From CAVVNC01 sp963750015 (GTDB taxonomy: Bacteria; Desulfobacterota; Syntrophorhabdia; Syntrophorhabdales; WCHB1-27): a stretch of DNA of 64,000 bases. Where the stretch lies: positions 62,001-126,000 of the forward strand of contig CAVVPU010000221.1 of the NCBI GenBank assembly GCA_963750015.1. The letters run 5' to 3'. The notes beneath the pieces were generated by a model that ran no database searches, was not told where the DNA came from, and saw only the letters and a program-made list of their open reading frames with translations. Below are positions 34,637 to 42,453 of this stretch, one piece after another; the stretch's first letter is position 1, and every line of letters begins with the position of its first letter. A program made the translations under genes and the position numbers.

Positions 34637-35824
34637 ATGAAATCTGTGAGCGAAATCGATGTATCCGGCAAGAAAGTCTTTATTCGGGTTGATTTTAACG
34701 TGCCCACCGACGATCAGGGGAATATCACGGACGACACGAGGATTCGTGCCCACCTTCCCACGATCAATTATGTGATAGAACGAAAAGGACGTGCCATCCT
34801 TGCCTCTCACCTGGGACGGCCGAAGGGCAAGCGGGCAGACAAGTATTCCTTGAAGCCCGTGGCAAAGCGGTTGGCGGAGCTTTTGGGAAAGGACGTGAAG
34901 TTCGCCGATGACTGTATCGGACCAATCGCGGAGGACGCGGTAGCGTCTCTCAAGGATGGTGATGTCCTTCTTCTCGAAAACCTCCGTTTCCATGGCGAAG
35001 AGGAGAAAAACGATAAAGGTTTTGCCGAATCCCTTGGAAAGCTCTGCGATGTTTATGTGGACGACGCTTTCGCCGTGGCCCATCGCGGACACGCCTCCAA
35101 TGCGGGTATCACGCAGTTCGTCAAAACGTGCGTCGTGGGTCTGCTCCTTGCGAGCGAGCTTGATTATCTCAGGAAAGCCACGGAAGACCCTGTGCGTCCC
35201 CTGGTGGCGATTATCGGAGGCGCCAAGGTTTCCGACAAGATCGGCGTGCTCGAGAAGCTCGTGGAAAAAGTGGACAAGCTTATTATCGGCGGAGGAATGG
35301 CCTTTACTTTCCTCAAGGCGTGCGGAAATGAGGTGGGTAAGTCGCTCTGCGAAGAGGAGATGCTCGATACGGCTCGAACCATCATGGATAAGGCGAAAAG
35401 CCGCCATGTGCGGCTCTTTCTCCCGGTGGACTGTGTGGTCGCCGAAAAGGCGGCAGCCGACGCGGTCGTCAAGTATGTGCCTGTGTCGGAGATACCCAAG
35501 GAGTGGGCCGCATACGATATAGGACCGGCGACGACCACGCTCTTCGGTGAAGCCGTAAGCGATGCGAAGACCATTGTCTGGAACGGTCCTATGGGTATGT
35601 TCGAGCTTGATCCCTTTAGCAGGGGAACTTACGGTCTCGTCACCTTTGTCGCCTCCAGCCATGCCCTCACCATTGTAGGCGGAGGGGATACGGACACGGC
35701 GGTCCATAAGGCGGGAGAGGCCCACAGGATATCCTACATATCGACCGGTGGGGGTGCCTTCCTTGAACTGCTCGAAGGGAAGACCATGCCCGCGGTGGAG
35801 GCGCTCGAGGCCTGCGGAGGCTAA
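34637..35824 (+). CDS. pgk: Phosphoglycerate kinase
   Basis: Interconverts 1,3-bisphosphoglycerate plus ADP and 3-phosphoglycerate plus ATP; 395 residues. Signature KKVFIRVDFNVPTDDQG near the start and the C-terminal nucleotide loop TIVGGGDTDTAV. ATG 34637 gives the family N-terminus; about 135 untranslated bases lie between gap and this start, including a GCGGGA/TCCCGC hairpin just before it. Confidence 0.97.
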   Translation: MKSVSEIDVSGKKVFIRVDFNVPTDDQGNITDDTRIRAHLPTINYVIERKGRAILASHLGRPKGKRADKYSLKPVAKRLAELLGKDVKFADDCIGPIAEDAVASLKDGDVLLLENLRFHGEEEKNDKGFAESLGKLCDVYVDDAFAVAHRGHASNAGITQFVKTCVVGLLLASELDYLRKATEDPVRPLVAIIGGAKVSDKIGVLEKLVEKVDKLIIGGGMAFTFLKACGNEVGKSLCEEEMLDTARTIMDKAKSRHVRLFLPVDCVVAEKAAADAVVKYVPVSEIPKEWAAYDIGPATTTLFGEAVSDAKTIVWNGPMGMFELDPFSRGTYGLVTFVASSHALTIVGGGDTDTAVHKAGEAHRISYISTGGGAFLELLEGKTMPAVEALEACGG

Positions 35825-35827
35825 AAA

Positions 35828-36583
35828 ATGAGAAGGTGGATGCTCGCCGGCAACTGGAAGATGAATAACTCCATAGGGGAGTCGTGCGCCCTCGCCCGTC
35901 AAATAGTTGAAGCCACGATGGGCGTCAAAAGCGGAGAAATTGTGATAGCTCCGGTATTTACGGCCCTCGCATCAGTCCGCGACGTGGTCAGAGGAAGCCG
36001 GGTGGGCCTTGCGGCCCAGGACGTGTTTAGTGAGGAGAGGGGCGCTTACACGGGTGAAGTGGGCCCCGCCATGCTGAAGGACGCGGGCTGCGAATATGTG
36101 ATCATCGGCCACTCCGAACGGAGGAAGTATTTTCACGAGACCGACGACACGGTGAATGGAAAGGTAAAGAAAGCGCTTTCCGCCGGACTCAAGCCGATTG
36201 TCTGCGTGGGCGAGACGGACGAGGAGCGCGACCGGGGGGTCACGGAGTTCGTGGTCGGCCTCCAGGTGCGCAAAGGCCTTTTCGGTGTATCCGACCTCGC
36301 CGACCTCACCATCGCCTACGAGCCGGTCTGGGCCATCGGTACCGGTAAGACAGCGACACCCGCTCAGGCCGAGGCTGTTCATGCCTTCATAAGAGGACTC
36401 CTCAAGGAGACATGGGGCGAAGCGACTGCCGCCGGTATGCGTATCCTCTATGGTGGGAGCGTCACGACGGACAACATAGAACAATTAATCGCGATCAACG
36501 ACATAGATGGGGCTCTTATCGGCGGAGCATCCTTGAAATCTGAAAGCTTTATAAGTATAATATCGGCTGTCGAGGGAAGGTGA
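35828..36583 (+). CDS. tpiA: Triosephosphate isomerase
   Basis: Interconverts dihydroxyacetone phosphate and glyceraldehyde-3-phosphate; 251 residues. Catalytic Lys11 (GNWKMN), His95 (IIGHSERR) and Glu165 (AYEPVWAIGTG) are all present. Three bases after pgk. Confidence 0.97.
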   Translation: MRRWMLAGNWKMNNSIGESCALARQIVEATMGVKSGEIVIAPVFTALASVRDVVRGSRVGLAAQDVFSEERGAYTGEVGPAMLKDAGCEYVIIGHSERRKYFHETDDTVNGKVKKALSAGLKPIVCVGETDEERDRGVTEFVVGLQVRKGLFGVSDLADLTIAYEPVWAIGTGKTATPAQAEAVHAFIRGLLKETWGEATAAGMRILYGGSVTTDNIEQLIAINDIDGALIGGASLKSESFISIISAVEGR

Positions 36584-36585
36584 AG

Positions 36586-36939
36586 ATGTTAACGGCAATC
36601 AGCATATTACATGTACTCGTCGCGATCGCCCTCGTGCTCATCGTTCTGTTGCAGACAGGGCGCGGGTCGGAGATCGGGGCAGCCTTTGGAAGCGGGGCAA
36701 GTCAGACCCTCTTCGGAAGCTCGGGTACATCCGGTTTCATGACAAGAATGACCACAGTCGTGGTCATCGTTTTCATGCTGACCAGCCTTGTGCTGGCCAT
36801 CATGTATAGCAAGGGCAGGATTTCATACCCCACGAGGCCCCGGTCCGCGCCCGTGAGCCAAAGCGTGCCTGCTCCGGCGGTCCCAACCGCTCCGGCGGTT
36901 CCGGCTCTTCCGGCGGTTCCGGCAGCCCCGAGCAAGTAG
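36586..36939 (+). CDS. secG: Protein translocase subunit SecG
   Basis: Small inner-membrane SecYEG subunit with two membrane segments and the conserved loop GRGSEIGAAFGSGASQTLFGSSG. The C-terminus is a Pro/Ala/Val low-complexity tail of about 35 residues. GTG at 36580, overlapping the tpiA stop, is an alternative start. Placement after tpiA is common. Confidence 0.93.
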   Translation: MLTAISILHVLVAIALVLIVLLQTGRGSEIGAAFGSGASQTLFGSSGTSGFMTRMTTVVVIVFMLTSLVLAIMYSKGRISYPTRPRSAPVSQSVPAPAVPTAPAVPALPAVPAAPSK

Positions 36940-37008
36940 AGCGAAGGATGACCGGGTCTTTTTGAACGGTCGATGAGATGTGATAGTGGTAGAGATGTTT
37001 TGTCCCGT

Positions 37009-37093
37009 GCCGACGTGGTGGAATTGGCAGACACACCATCTTGAGGGGGTGGCGGGGAGACTCGTGCGGGTTCGAATCCCGCCGTCGGCACCA
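37009..37093 (+). tRNA. tRNA-Leu (anticodon GAG)
   Basis: Class II tRNA: acceptor GCCGACG with CGTCGGC, anticodon stem CCATC/GGTGG around TTGAGGG (anticodon GAG), a long variable arm (GCGGGGAGACTCGTGC), T-arm GCGGGTTCGAATCCCGC and encoded CCA. It marks the boundary between the core genes and the polysaccharide island. Confidence 0.95.
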
Positions 37094-37102
37094 TGAATTC
37101 GT

Positions 37103-37152
37103 GAGGGTTTTCGAGGATTTCCAAGGAAATATCATCGAAAACCCTCTTTTTT
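37103..37152 (+). terminator. Intrinsic terminator after tRNA-Leu
   Basis: A perfect 12-bp stem (GAGGGTTTTCGA 37103-37114 and TCGAAAACCCTC 37135-37146) is followed immediately by six T residues (37147-37152). Confidence 0.92.
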
Positions 37153-37298
37153 CACTTTCTTGGACACTTCTGACGGATACAGTTCTCTTTTTGCCTGTTT
37201 GCCCTCCATGTTTTTCAATGCTATTTTCTTGGCCCTTAGCGTCATCTGTGCCCATCTGCCGCCCCTTTCTTGTTTTATGGCGGCGACGATCCGGCTTA

Positions 37299-38111
37299 GA
37301 ATTTATCCGTAAATAGTTGCATCTTCCTCCAACAGATAATCGCATCGGCAAGATGAAAGGGGGCCCCATCGCCTTCAGCCGGCTTCTCGTATCTGACCAG
37401 AGGCTTTCGAAACCATTTGAACGAGGATTGCGCCGCCTCCACGACCCAGCGCCGATTTGTCGGAGGGTCTTCGTCTGCGCTTCTTTCTGTATAGCCTCGT
37501 TTGCGGATTTGCTCCTGCATACCGGCCCGCCGTCCTACTCCTTGTCCGTGTGCAGGAACCGTTGTCTTCCCTGCGGGAGGGCTACGATGACCGCATCGAG
37601 CACCACCACGAGCTGGCTAACGTCATGTCGATTCGCCCCGGTGACGATCAGCGATAGCGGGACGCCACGAGCGGCCATCAGGACATGCCGCTCGCTTTCC
37701 TCTTATTCCTCGATCTATGGGGTTCGGGCCGGTTGTTTCTTTTGCGAGAGGCGTTTTGATCATGGAGCTGTCGACGCTCTGCCATTTCCAGGCGATGCCC
37801 TCCATCTCGTCGTATTCGGCCAGACCGGCATGCCAAAGGGCGAGGAAGAACCCTGCTTTCAGCCGCTGTCGGAAGTACTTGTGCACCGAGCTTGCACTCC
37901 CGAACCGTTCCCTGGGTAACGACTTCCACTGGCAACCTGTTCTCAGCACAAAGAGAATGCCCTCGAACACACGCCGCTCGGACATCGGCTTGCGGCCGCC
38001 GCCCGGCTTTCTCCTGAATGTCTTGCCCGGCTCTCGTTCTCGCTTCGGGATGAGTGGTTCCACACGTTTCCAGGACTCGTCAGACGTTTCCCATGACCGG
38101 ACCTCAGCCAT
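37299..38111 (-). pseudogene. IS5-family transposase, degenerate
   Basis: The N-terminal half is intact from ATG 38111 (MAEVRSWETSDESWKRVEP), with GGRKPMSERRVFEGI and FVLRTGCQWKSLP. The catalytic core then needs a frame change near 37690, meets an in-frame stop in the DKGYDG region (near 37545), and continues in a third frame (NRRWVVEAAQSSFKWF). Relative to the second copy it has lost the A8 slippery run. It cannot make a full DDE transposase. Confidence 0.85.
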
Positions 38112-38175
38112 ACCCACCTCCATGCTAAGTGTTGTATAGCTGCGGGGTTGAGTCAAATTGATTACGGATAAAACC
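37299..38175 (-). mobile_element. IS5-family (IS427-like) insertion sequence, decayed copy
   Basis: Element of about 877 bp bounded by imperfect inverted ends (GAATTTATCCGTAA at 37299 and TTACGGATAAAACC ending at 38175) and flanked on both sides by TTA (37296-37298 and 38176-38178), a likely 3-bp target duplication. The transposase is on the minus strand and broken. It is clearly related to, but diverged from, the copy at 41161-42059, which has the opposite orientation. Confidence 0.85.
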
Positions 38176-38524
38176 TTAATCTCTTGCCGATGTCGTTTAT
38201 CATAGCGGCTCGCATAAATTGCACAGGGTAGACCCGACACAAAGAGAGAAAGCGGCCGGAGCAGAGAAACAAACATCGTAGTTGCTTTCTAAAAAAACCA
38301 TTAGTGTTCACCTACCTATGCATATTGGTCCGGGCTTAAGTTCCCCTCTGTTTGTTCGATAATTTCTTTCAGTACGGTCGCTGATTCAATTCCCGTCAAG
38401 AGGGCGAGACGGGAGTCGTAGAGAGGCTTGAAGATTCGGTCGGGGGGGCCCACCGAGTCATCTCCCGTCAAGAGGGCGAGACGGAAGCCTTAGAGAAGCT
38501 TGAAAATTAGGTTGGGGGGAAACC
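38176..38524 (+). other. Intergenic region upstream of the initiating sugar transferase
   Basis: The first 200 bases after the IS show nothing coding. The last 135 bases hold two direct repeats of about 57 bases (described separately) that run up to the ribosome site of the sugar transferase. No clear promoter was found. Confidence 0.5.
38391..38519 (+). repeat. Two 57-base direct repeats, 72-base period
   Basis: Copies at 38391-38447 and 38463-38519 share TCCCGTCAAGAGGGCGAGAC at the start, a central TAGAGA-GCTTGAA and a G-rich end (GGTNGGGGGG), with roughly ten mismatches. The second copy ends at the GGGGGGA just before the sugar transferase start, so the unit carries a G-rich, ribosome-site-like 3' end. 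Role unknown; a duplicated leader or regulatory element is possible. Confidence 0.75.
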
Positions 38525-39235
38525 GTGAATTTCATCCACGCTGAGACAATCCGCATCGACGATGCGCCACTCTTTGAGGCGGGGGCAGCACACAGACCGA
38601 TATCGATCCTGATGAAGCGGATATTGGACATCGTGGGTAGCGCCCTCGGAATGGTTATCCTTCTGCCGCTTTTTCTCGCGGTCGGACTACTCGTCAAGCT
38701 CACCTCGAAAGGTCCGGTCTTCTTCAAACAGGAGCGCGTGGGCTATCTCGGTGAGACCTTTGTATTTTATAAGTTCCGTACTATGCAAGTCTCCCAAAGC
38801 CCCAATATTCACTACGGCTTCGTGAAGGACTTTATCTCCGGAAAAAGCTGCGCGGTCAAGAATGAAGAGGGCGCGACTGTCTATAAGATAGTGAATGACC
38901 CCAGGGTCACACGGCTCGGCAAATTCCTGCGCAAAAGCAGTCTTGACGAGCTTCCGCAGCTTTTCAACGTGCTCAAGGGCGAGATGTCTCTCGTCGGGCC
39001 CAGACCTCCGGTTCCTTACGAATGGGATATGTACGAAGGATGGCATCGGGCCCGTCTCACGGAGGCAAAGCCCGGCATCACCGGCCTCTGGCAGATTCGG
39101 GGGCGGAGTTCCACTACCTTTGACGAAATGGTACGTCTTGACCTGGAATACGCAAGAAAGCAGTCATTCCTGCTCGACGTGAAACTATTACTACTGACCC
39201 TTTGGATGGTCTTCACCGCCAAAGGAGCCTATTGA
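38525..39235 (+). CDS. Initiating sugar transferase (undecaprenyl-phosphate glycosyl-1-phosphate transferase)
   Basis: Bacterial sugar-transferase family (WbaP C-terminal/ExoY-like) that loads the first sugar-1-phosphate onto undecaprenyl phosphate and so starts repeat-unit assembly. 236 residues: one membrane segment (about 33-56), then ERVGYLGETFVFYKFRTM, RKSSLDELPQLFNVLKGEMS and VGPRPPVP, all family signatures. Begins GTG or TTG-like in GGGGAAACCGTG; exact start uncertain within a few codons. Likely first gene of the polysaccharide pathway. Confidence 0.92.
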   Translation: MNFIHAETIRIDDAPLFEAGAAHRPISILMKRILDIVGSALGMVILLPLFLAVGLLVKLTSKGPVFFKQERVGYLGETFVFYKFRTMQVSQSPNIHYGFVKDFISGKSCAVKNEEGATVYKIVNDPRVTRLGKFLRKSSLDELPQLFNVLKGEMSLVGPRPPVPYEWDMYEGWHRARLTEAKPGITGLWQIRGRSSTTFDEMVRLDLEYARKQSFLLDVKLLLLTLWMVFTAKGAY

Positions 39236-39246
39236 GGTGATTTGTG

Positions 39247-40254
39247 ATGCCCGAATTTGGAGTAGGTTTAATTGGTTTCGGTTACTGGGGCCCCAATATC
39301 GCACGGAATTTCAACAGCGTGCCGGGTTCGAAGCTGGTTGCCATATGTGACCGCAGTCTTGATATGCTCGGCCGCGCTCGTGAGGCGTACCCCGGAGTAC
39401 GCCTCACCACGGAGGCCGATGAGATATTCCAGTGTCCCGACGTGGATATCGTCGCCGTGATTACGCCGGTATCGACCCACTTCGAACTCGCAAAGAAAGC
39501 CCTTGAGAGCGGCAAGCACGTGTTCGTTGAAAAGCCCTTCACTGCCACCTCGGCGCAGGCCGAGGAGCTGATCGCCCTGGCTCATGAGAAGGGCCTCAAG
39601 ATCATGGTCGATCACCCCTTCCTCTTTACGGATGTGGTGAGAAAGATCAAGGATCTCATAGAGGACGGAACTCTCGGTGACGTCTACTACCTTGATTCCA
39701 TGCGGATCAACCTGGGGCTGTTTCAGCATGACGTGAACGTTGTCTGGGACCTTGCGCCCCATGATTTCTATTTGCTGGACTATCTCATCGACGAGGAGCC
39801 TATCGGCGTATCCGCGACCGGAGCGGCCCACGCCAACGGCCTTCAGGACATCGCCTATGTGACCGTTCGCTTCGCCAACAGCATCATCGCGCACTTTAAC
39901 GTGAACTGGCTTTCGCCGGTGAAGCAGCGCACCATGGTGATCGGGGGAAGCAAGAAAATGGTCTTCTGGGACGACAACAACGTCGCCGAAAAACTGAAAG
40001 TATACGACAAGGGCATCGAAGTGAATACCGCATCGGGTATTTACGATCTCCTCGTCAGCTATCGCTCGGGTGACGTTTGGATACCGAAGATTTCGGGCAC
40101 CGAAGCGCTCAGAAGCGAAGTCTCCCATTTCATAGGGTGCCTCGCCGAAGACAGGACTCCAATGAACGACGGCTATGCCGGGCTCAAGGTCGTGAGAATG
40201 CTCGAGGCCGCGGATAGGTCCCTGGAGAGAGGGGGAGAGCTTATTGCTGTTTAG
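39247..40254 (+). CDS. Gfo/Idh/MocA family NAD(P)-dependent sugar dehydrogenase
   Basis: Oxidoreductase of about 335 residues with the Rossmann motif GLIGFGYWGPNIARNF and the catalytic-lysine segment VFVEKPFT near residue 97. The Gly-Tyr-Trp-Gly-Pro-Asn start is typical of the subgroup found in polysaccharide clusters, such as WlbA-type UDP-sugar 3-dehydrogenases. Probably oxidises a nucleotide sugar for later amination. ATG 39247 follows GAGGTGA by 7 bases. Confidence 0.88.
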   Translation: MPEFGVGLIGFGYWGPNIARNFNSVPGSKLVAICDRSLDMLGRAREAYPGVRLTTEADEIFQCPDVDIVAVITPVSTHFELAKKALESGKHVFVEKPFTATSAQAEELIALAHEKGLKIMVDHPFLFTDVVRKIKDLIEDGTLGDVYYLDSMRINLGLFQHDVNVVWDLAPHDFYLLDYLIDEEPIGVSATGAAHANGLQDIAYVTVRFANSIIAHFNVNWLSPVKQRTMVIGGSKKMVFWDDNNVAEKLKVYDKGIEVNTASGIYDLLVSYRSGDVWIPKISGTEALRSEVSHFIGCLAEDRTPMNDGYAGLKVVRMLEAADRSLERGGELIAV

Positions 40255-40401
40255 TGCGGTCCCAAGCCAGGTGTGCAGGCGGGGAACCGACAGGTGTGGA
40301 TTTGATTGCCACCCGCCGCAATTTTGTGGCCACTTAAGCATTCTTGATACTGCTATTTCGTGCGACGTTCTTTTGAGCCGCACCTGCCCAAGGGGGTTTT
40401 G

Positions 40402-41161
40402 ATGGTACGAGGCAAGAACTGGGGAGTCTTTCTGCTGAAACGTTTCTTCCTTGCACTGGGATATCGGATACAAAGAAAGGGCGCTGTTGACGTTCTGGTA
40501 CCACTTCTCCATCATTTGATTGAGAAAAAGGGCCGTGTCAGCTTTATCCAAATTGGAGCAAACGACGGAAGAAAAAATGACCCTCTTTACGAGTTCGTGA
40601 CCCTCAACTATAAACGAGTAAACGGTTTGTGCGTCGAGCCAATGAAAGACTTCTATGAAAAGCTTAAGGCCAATTACTCCAGGTTCCCGAACATTACTCC
40701 CATAAATGTCGCCATACATAACACGGCTAAAGAATTCAATCTGTACAGGGTAAACCCAGCCAAGTTGAATTCCCTGCCCAATTGGGCCTATGGCATATCC
40801 TCCTTTAATCCCGATCATCATAAACGCACGGGAATCCCGTCAGAATGCATAATTGCTGAAAAGGTCGAATGCCTTTCGCTTACCGATCTCCTGAATCACT
40901 ACCACGTCTCGGATTTGGATCCTTCTCCAGATAGACGCCGAGGGGTATGACGCCGAGATCATATATGGTATTGATTTTAACTTTGTATCTCCCTCGATCA
41001 TTCACTTCGAACATCGCGTTTCTGAAGGCATAATGAGCGAACCTGAGCTCGCAACTCTGATCAAATACCTACAGGAACGTGGATACGAGACCGCGCTCGA
41101 TTCCAATGATGCGACGGCCTACAAACGGAGTCTGTTTTTGGCGGACTTGAGTCACACTTAG
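40402..41161 (+). pseudogene. FkbM-family methyltransferase, frameshifted; stop codon at the IS junction
   Basis: SAM-dependent methyltransferase of the FkbM type, with the SAM-site segment SFIQIGANDGRKNDP near residues 48-62. An extra C at 40921-40922 shifts the frame. Removing it turns DLD-PSPD into DLDLLQIDAEGYDAEI, the expected motif, and gives a protein of about 252 residues. The corrected frame ends TAG at 41159-41161, where the G is the first base of the neighbouring IS. ATG 40402 follows AAGGGGG. Base composition looks lower in GC than the ribosomal region. Confidence 0.82.
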
Positions 41162-42059
41162 AACTTATCCGTAATTAACTTGACTTAAGCCCCCAGCTAT
41201 ACTACACTTTAGCCCAGGAGGTGGGTATGGCAAAGGTCCGGTCATGGGAAGTATCCGACGAGTTCTGGAGACGTGTGGAACCATTCATTCCAAAGCGAGA
41301 ACGAGAGCCGGGTAAGACATTCAGGAGAAAGCCCGGAGGCGGACGCAAGCCGATGTCCGAGCGGCGTGTGTTCGAAGGCATCGTCTTTGTGCTCAGGACA
41401 GGCTGCCAGTGGAAGTCATTGCCCAAGGAACGGTTCGGGAGTGCGAGCTCGATTCACAAGTACTTCAGGCAGTGGCTGAAAACAGGCTTCTTTCTCGCCC
41501 TGTGGCGCGCAGGCCTCGCGGAGTATGATGAGATGGAGGGGATTGCCTGGAAATGGCAGAGCATCGACGGGAGCACGATCAAAGCGCCTCTGGCCCGAGA
41601 AGCAACCGGTCCTAACCCGACGGACCGGGGAAAAAAAAGGAAGCAAGCGGCACATCCTGGTGGACGCTCGTGGCGTCCCGCTGTCGCTGATCGTTACCGG
41701 GGCCCATCGACATGATCTCAGTCAGTTCTCTGCCGTGCTCGATGCCCTCATCGTCGATCTTCCAAAAGGCAGGGAGCGATTCCTGTATGCGGATAAAGGT
41801 TATGATGGCGATGCGGTTCGCGAACAGATCGGTATAAAGGGCTACATACCACGGATTCCACGAAGGAACCGCAGACGAGGGCGAGGGCGTCCTTGGAAGA
41901 ATCGACGCTGGGTGGTGGAAGCGGCCCATTCCTGGTTCAACCGATTCAGAAAGCTCCTCGTCAGATATGAGAAGCTTACTGAAAGCTACGAGGCTCTCCT
42001 TCACCTCGCTGCCGCGATCATATGCTGGAGGAAGGTGACTCCTATTTACGGATAAGTCC
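41161..42059 (+). mobile_element. IS5-family (IS427-like) insertion sequence, near-intact copy
   Basis: Element of about 899 bp with inverted ends (GAACTTATCCGTAA at 41161-41174; TTACGGATAAGTCC at 42046-42059). It is flanked by TTA on both sides (41158-41160 and 42060-42062), a 3-bp duplication matching the preference seen for the other copy. Its two-frame transposase appears functional with a frame change. It landed exactly in the stop codon of the FkbM gene. Confidence 0.9.
41227..42055 (+). CDS. IS5-family transposase, two-frame with A8 slippery site
   Basis: DDE transposase of the IS427-like group. Frame 1 (from ATG 41227, after AGGAGGTG) encodes the DUF4096-type N-terminus (GGRKPMSERRVFEGIVF, FVLRTGCQWKSLPKERFGS) and the first catalytic Asp (WQSIDGSTIK). 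Frame 2 encodes the second Asp (VTGAHRHDLS), DKGYDGD and the Glu region (RRWVVEAAHSWFNRF). The frames meet at GGGG followed by eight A residues (41631-41638), a good site for programmed frameshifting or transcriptional slippage. Joining needs a net +1 (or -2) shift. Confidence 0.88.
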
Positions 42060-42453
42060 TTAAGCTCCCAAATGAAATGCCTATAGCGTTTTGCAAAATA
42101 AATTCCCGTTTGAGCCCCCGTTATCTTTGAGCTCCGTCGTTTCGCACACGAGCCAATCAGCACTTTCTGTTGCAAGGCGCACTAATATATAAGAAAGCCT
42201 CACTACGGACCCTGTAGTGAGGCATAGTCGATTCCTTATAGTTCTCGCGCGCACTGGCACGCGATTAGTTTTCTATCGGTTAGCGCAGATCTTCCGGGCT
42301 GCTCCTCAGACGCACTTCTTCATCTTCCATCTCTCCTGTGCCAAAGTCGCCGCTGCCTATCGTATCGATCGAACCCCCTCTATGGTCCCTTCGGACTCAA
42401 TCGAGTAGTACTAGCTTGTTTGACAGCATAGGACTCCGCAATTTTTTCATGTG
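42060..42453. other. Intergenic region between the IS and the Wzx gene
   Basis: About 390 bases with no convincing gene; a 63-residue plus-strand frame here has no family resemblance. It contains the minus-strand terminator at 42197-42223. Confidence 0.5.
42197..42223 (-). terminator. Hairpin terminator for the minus-strand polysaccharide operon
   Basis: A perfect 10-bp stem (GCCTCACTAC 42197-42206, GTAGTGAGGC 42214-42223) with a 7-base loop. Read on the minus strand it is followed by TTTCTTATATATT, a T-rich tail, downstream of the Wzx gene. Confidence 0.7.

Noticed and set aside
34553..35902. 449-residue minus-strand ORF opposite pgk
   Set aside because: Shadow of the GC-rich pgk gene, with His/Arg-rich composition and no motifs.
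38391..38519. CRISPR array
   Set aside because: Only two repeat copies of 57 bases with a short spacer, many mismatches and no cas genes.
39268..40821. 517-residue minus-strand ORF opposite the Gfo/Idh/MocA and FkbM genes
   Set aside because: Antisense to conserved genes; the protein has no family resemblance.
42217..42408. 63-residue plus-strand ORF after the IS
   Set aside because: Begins inside a terminator stem and has no ribosome site or family signal.
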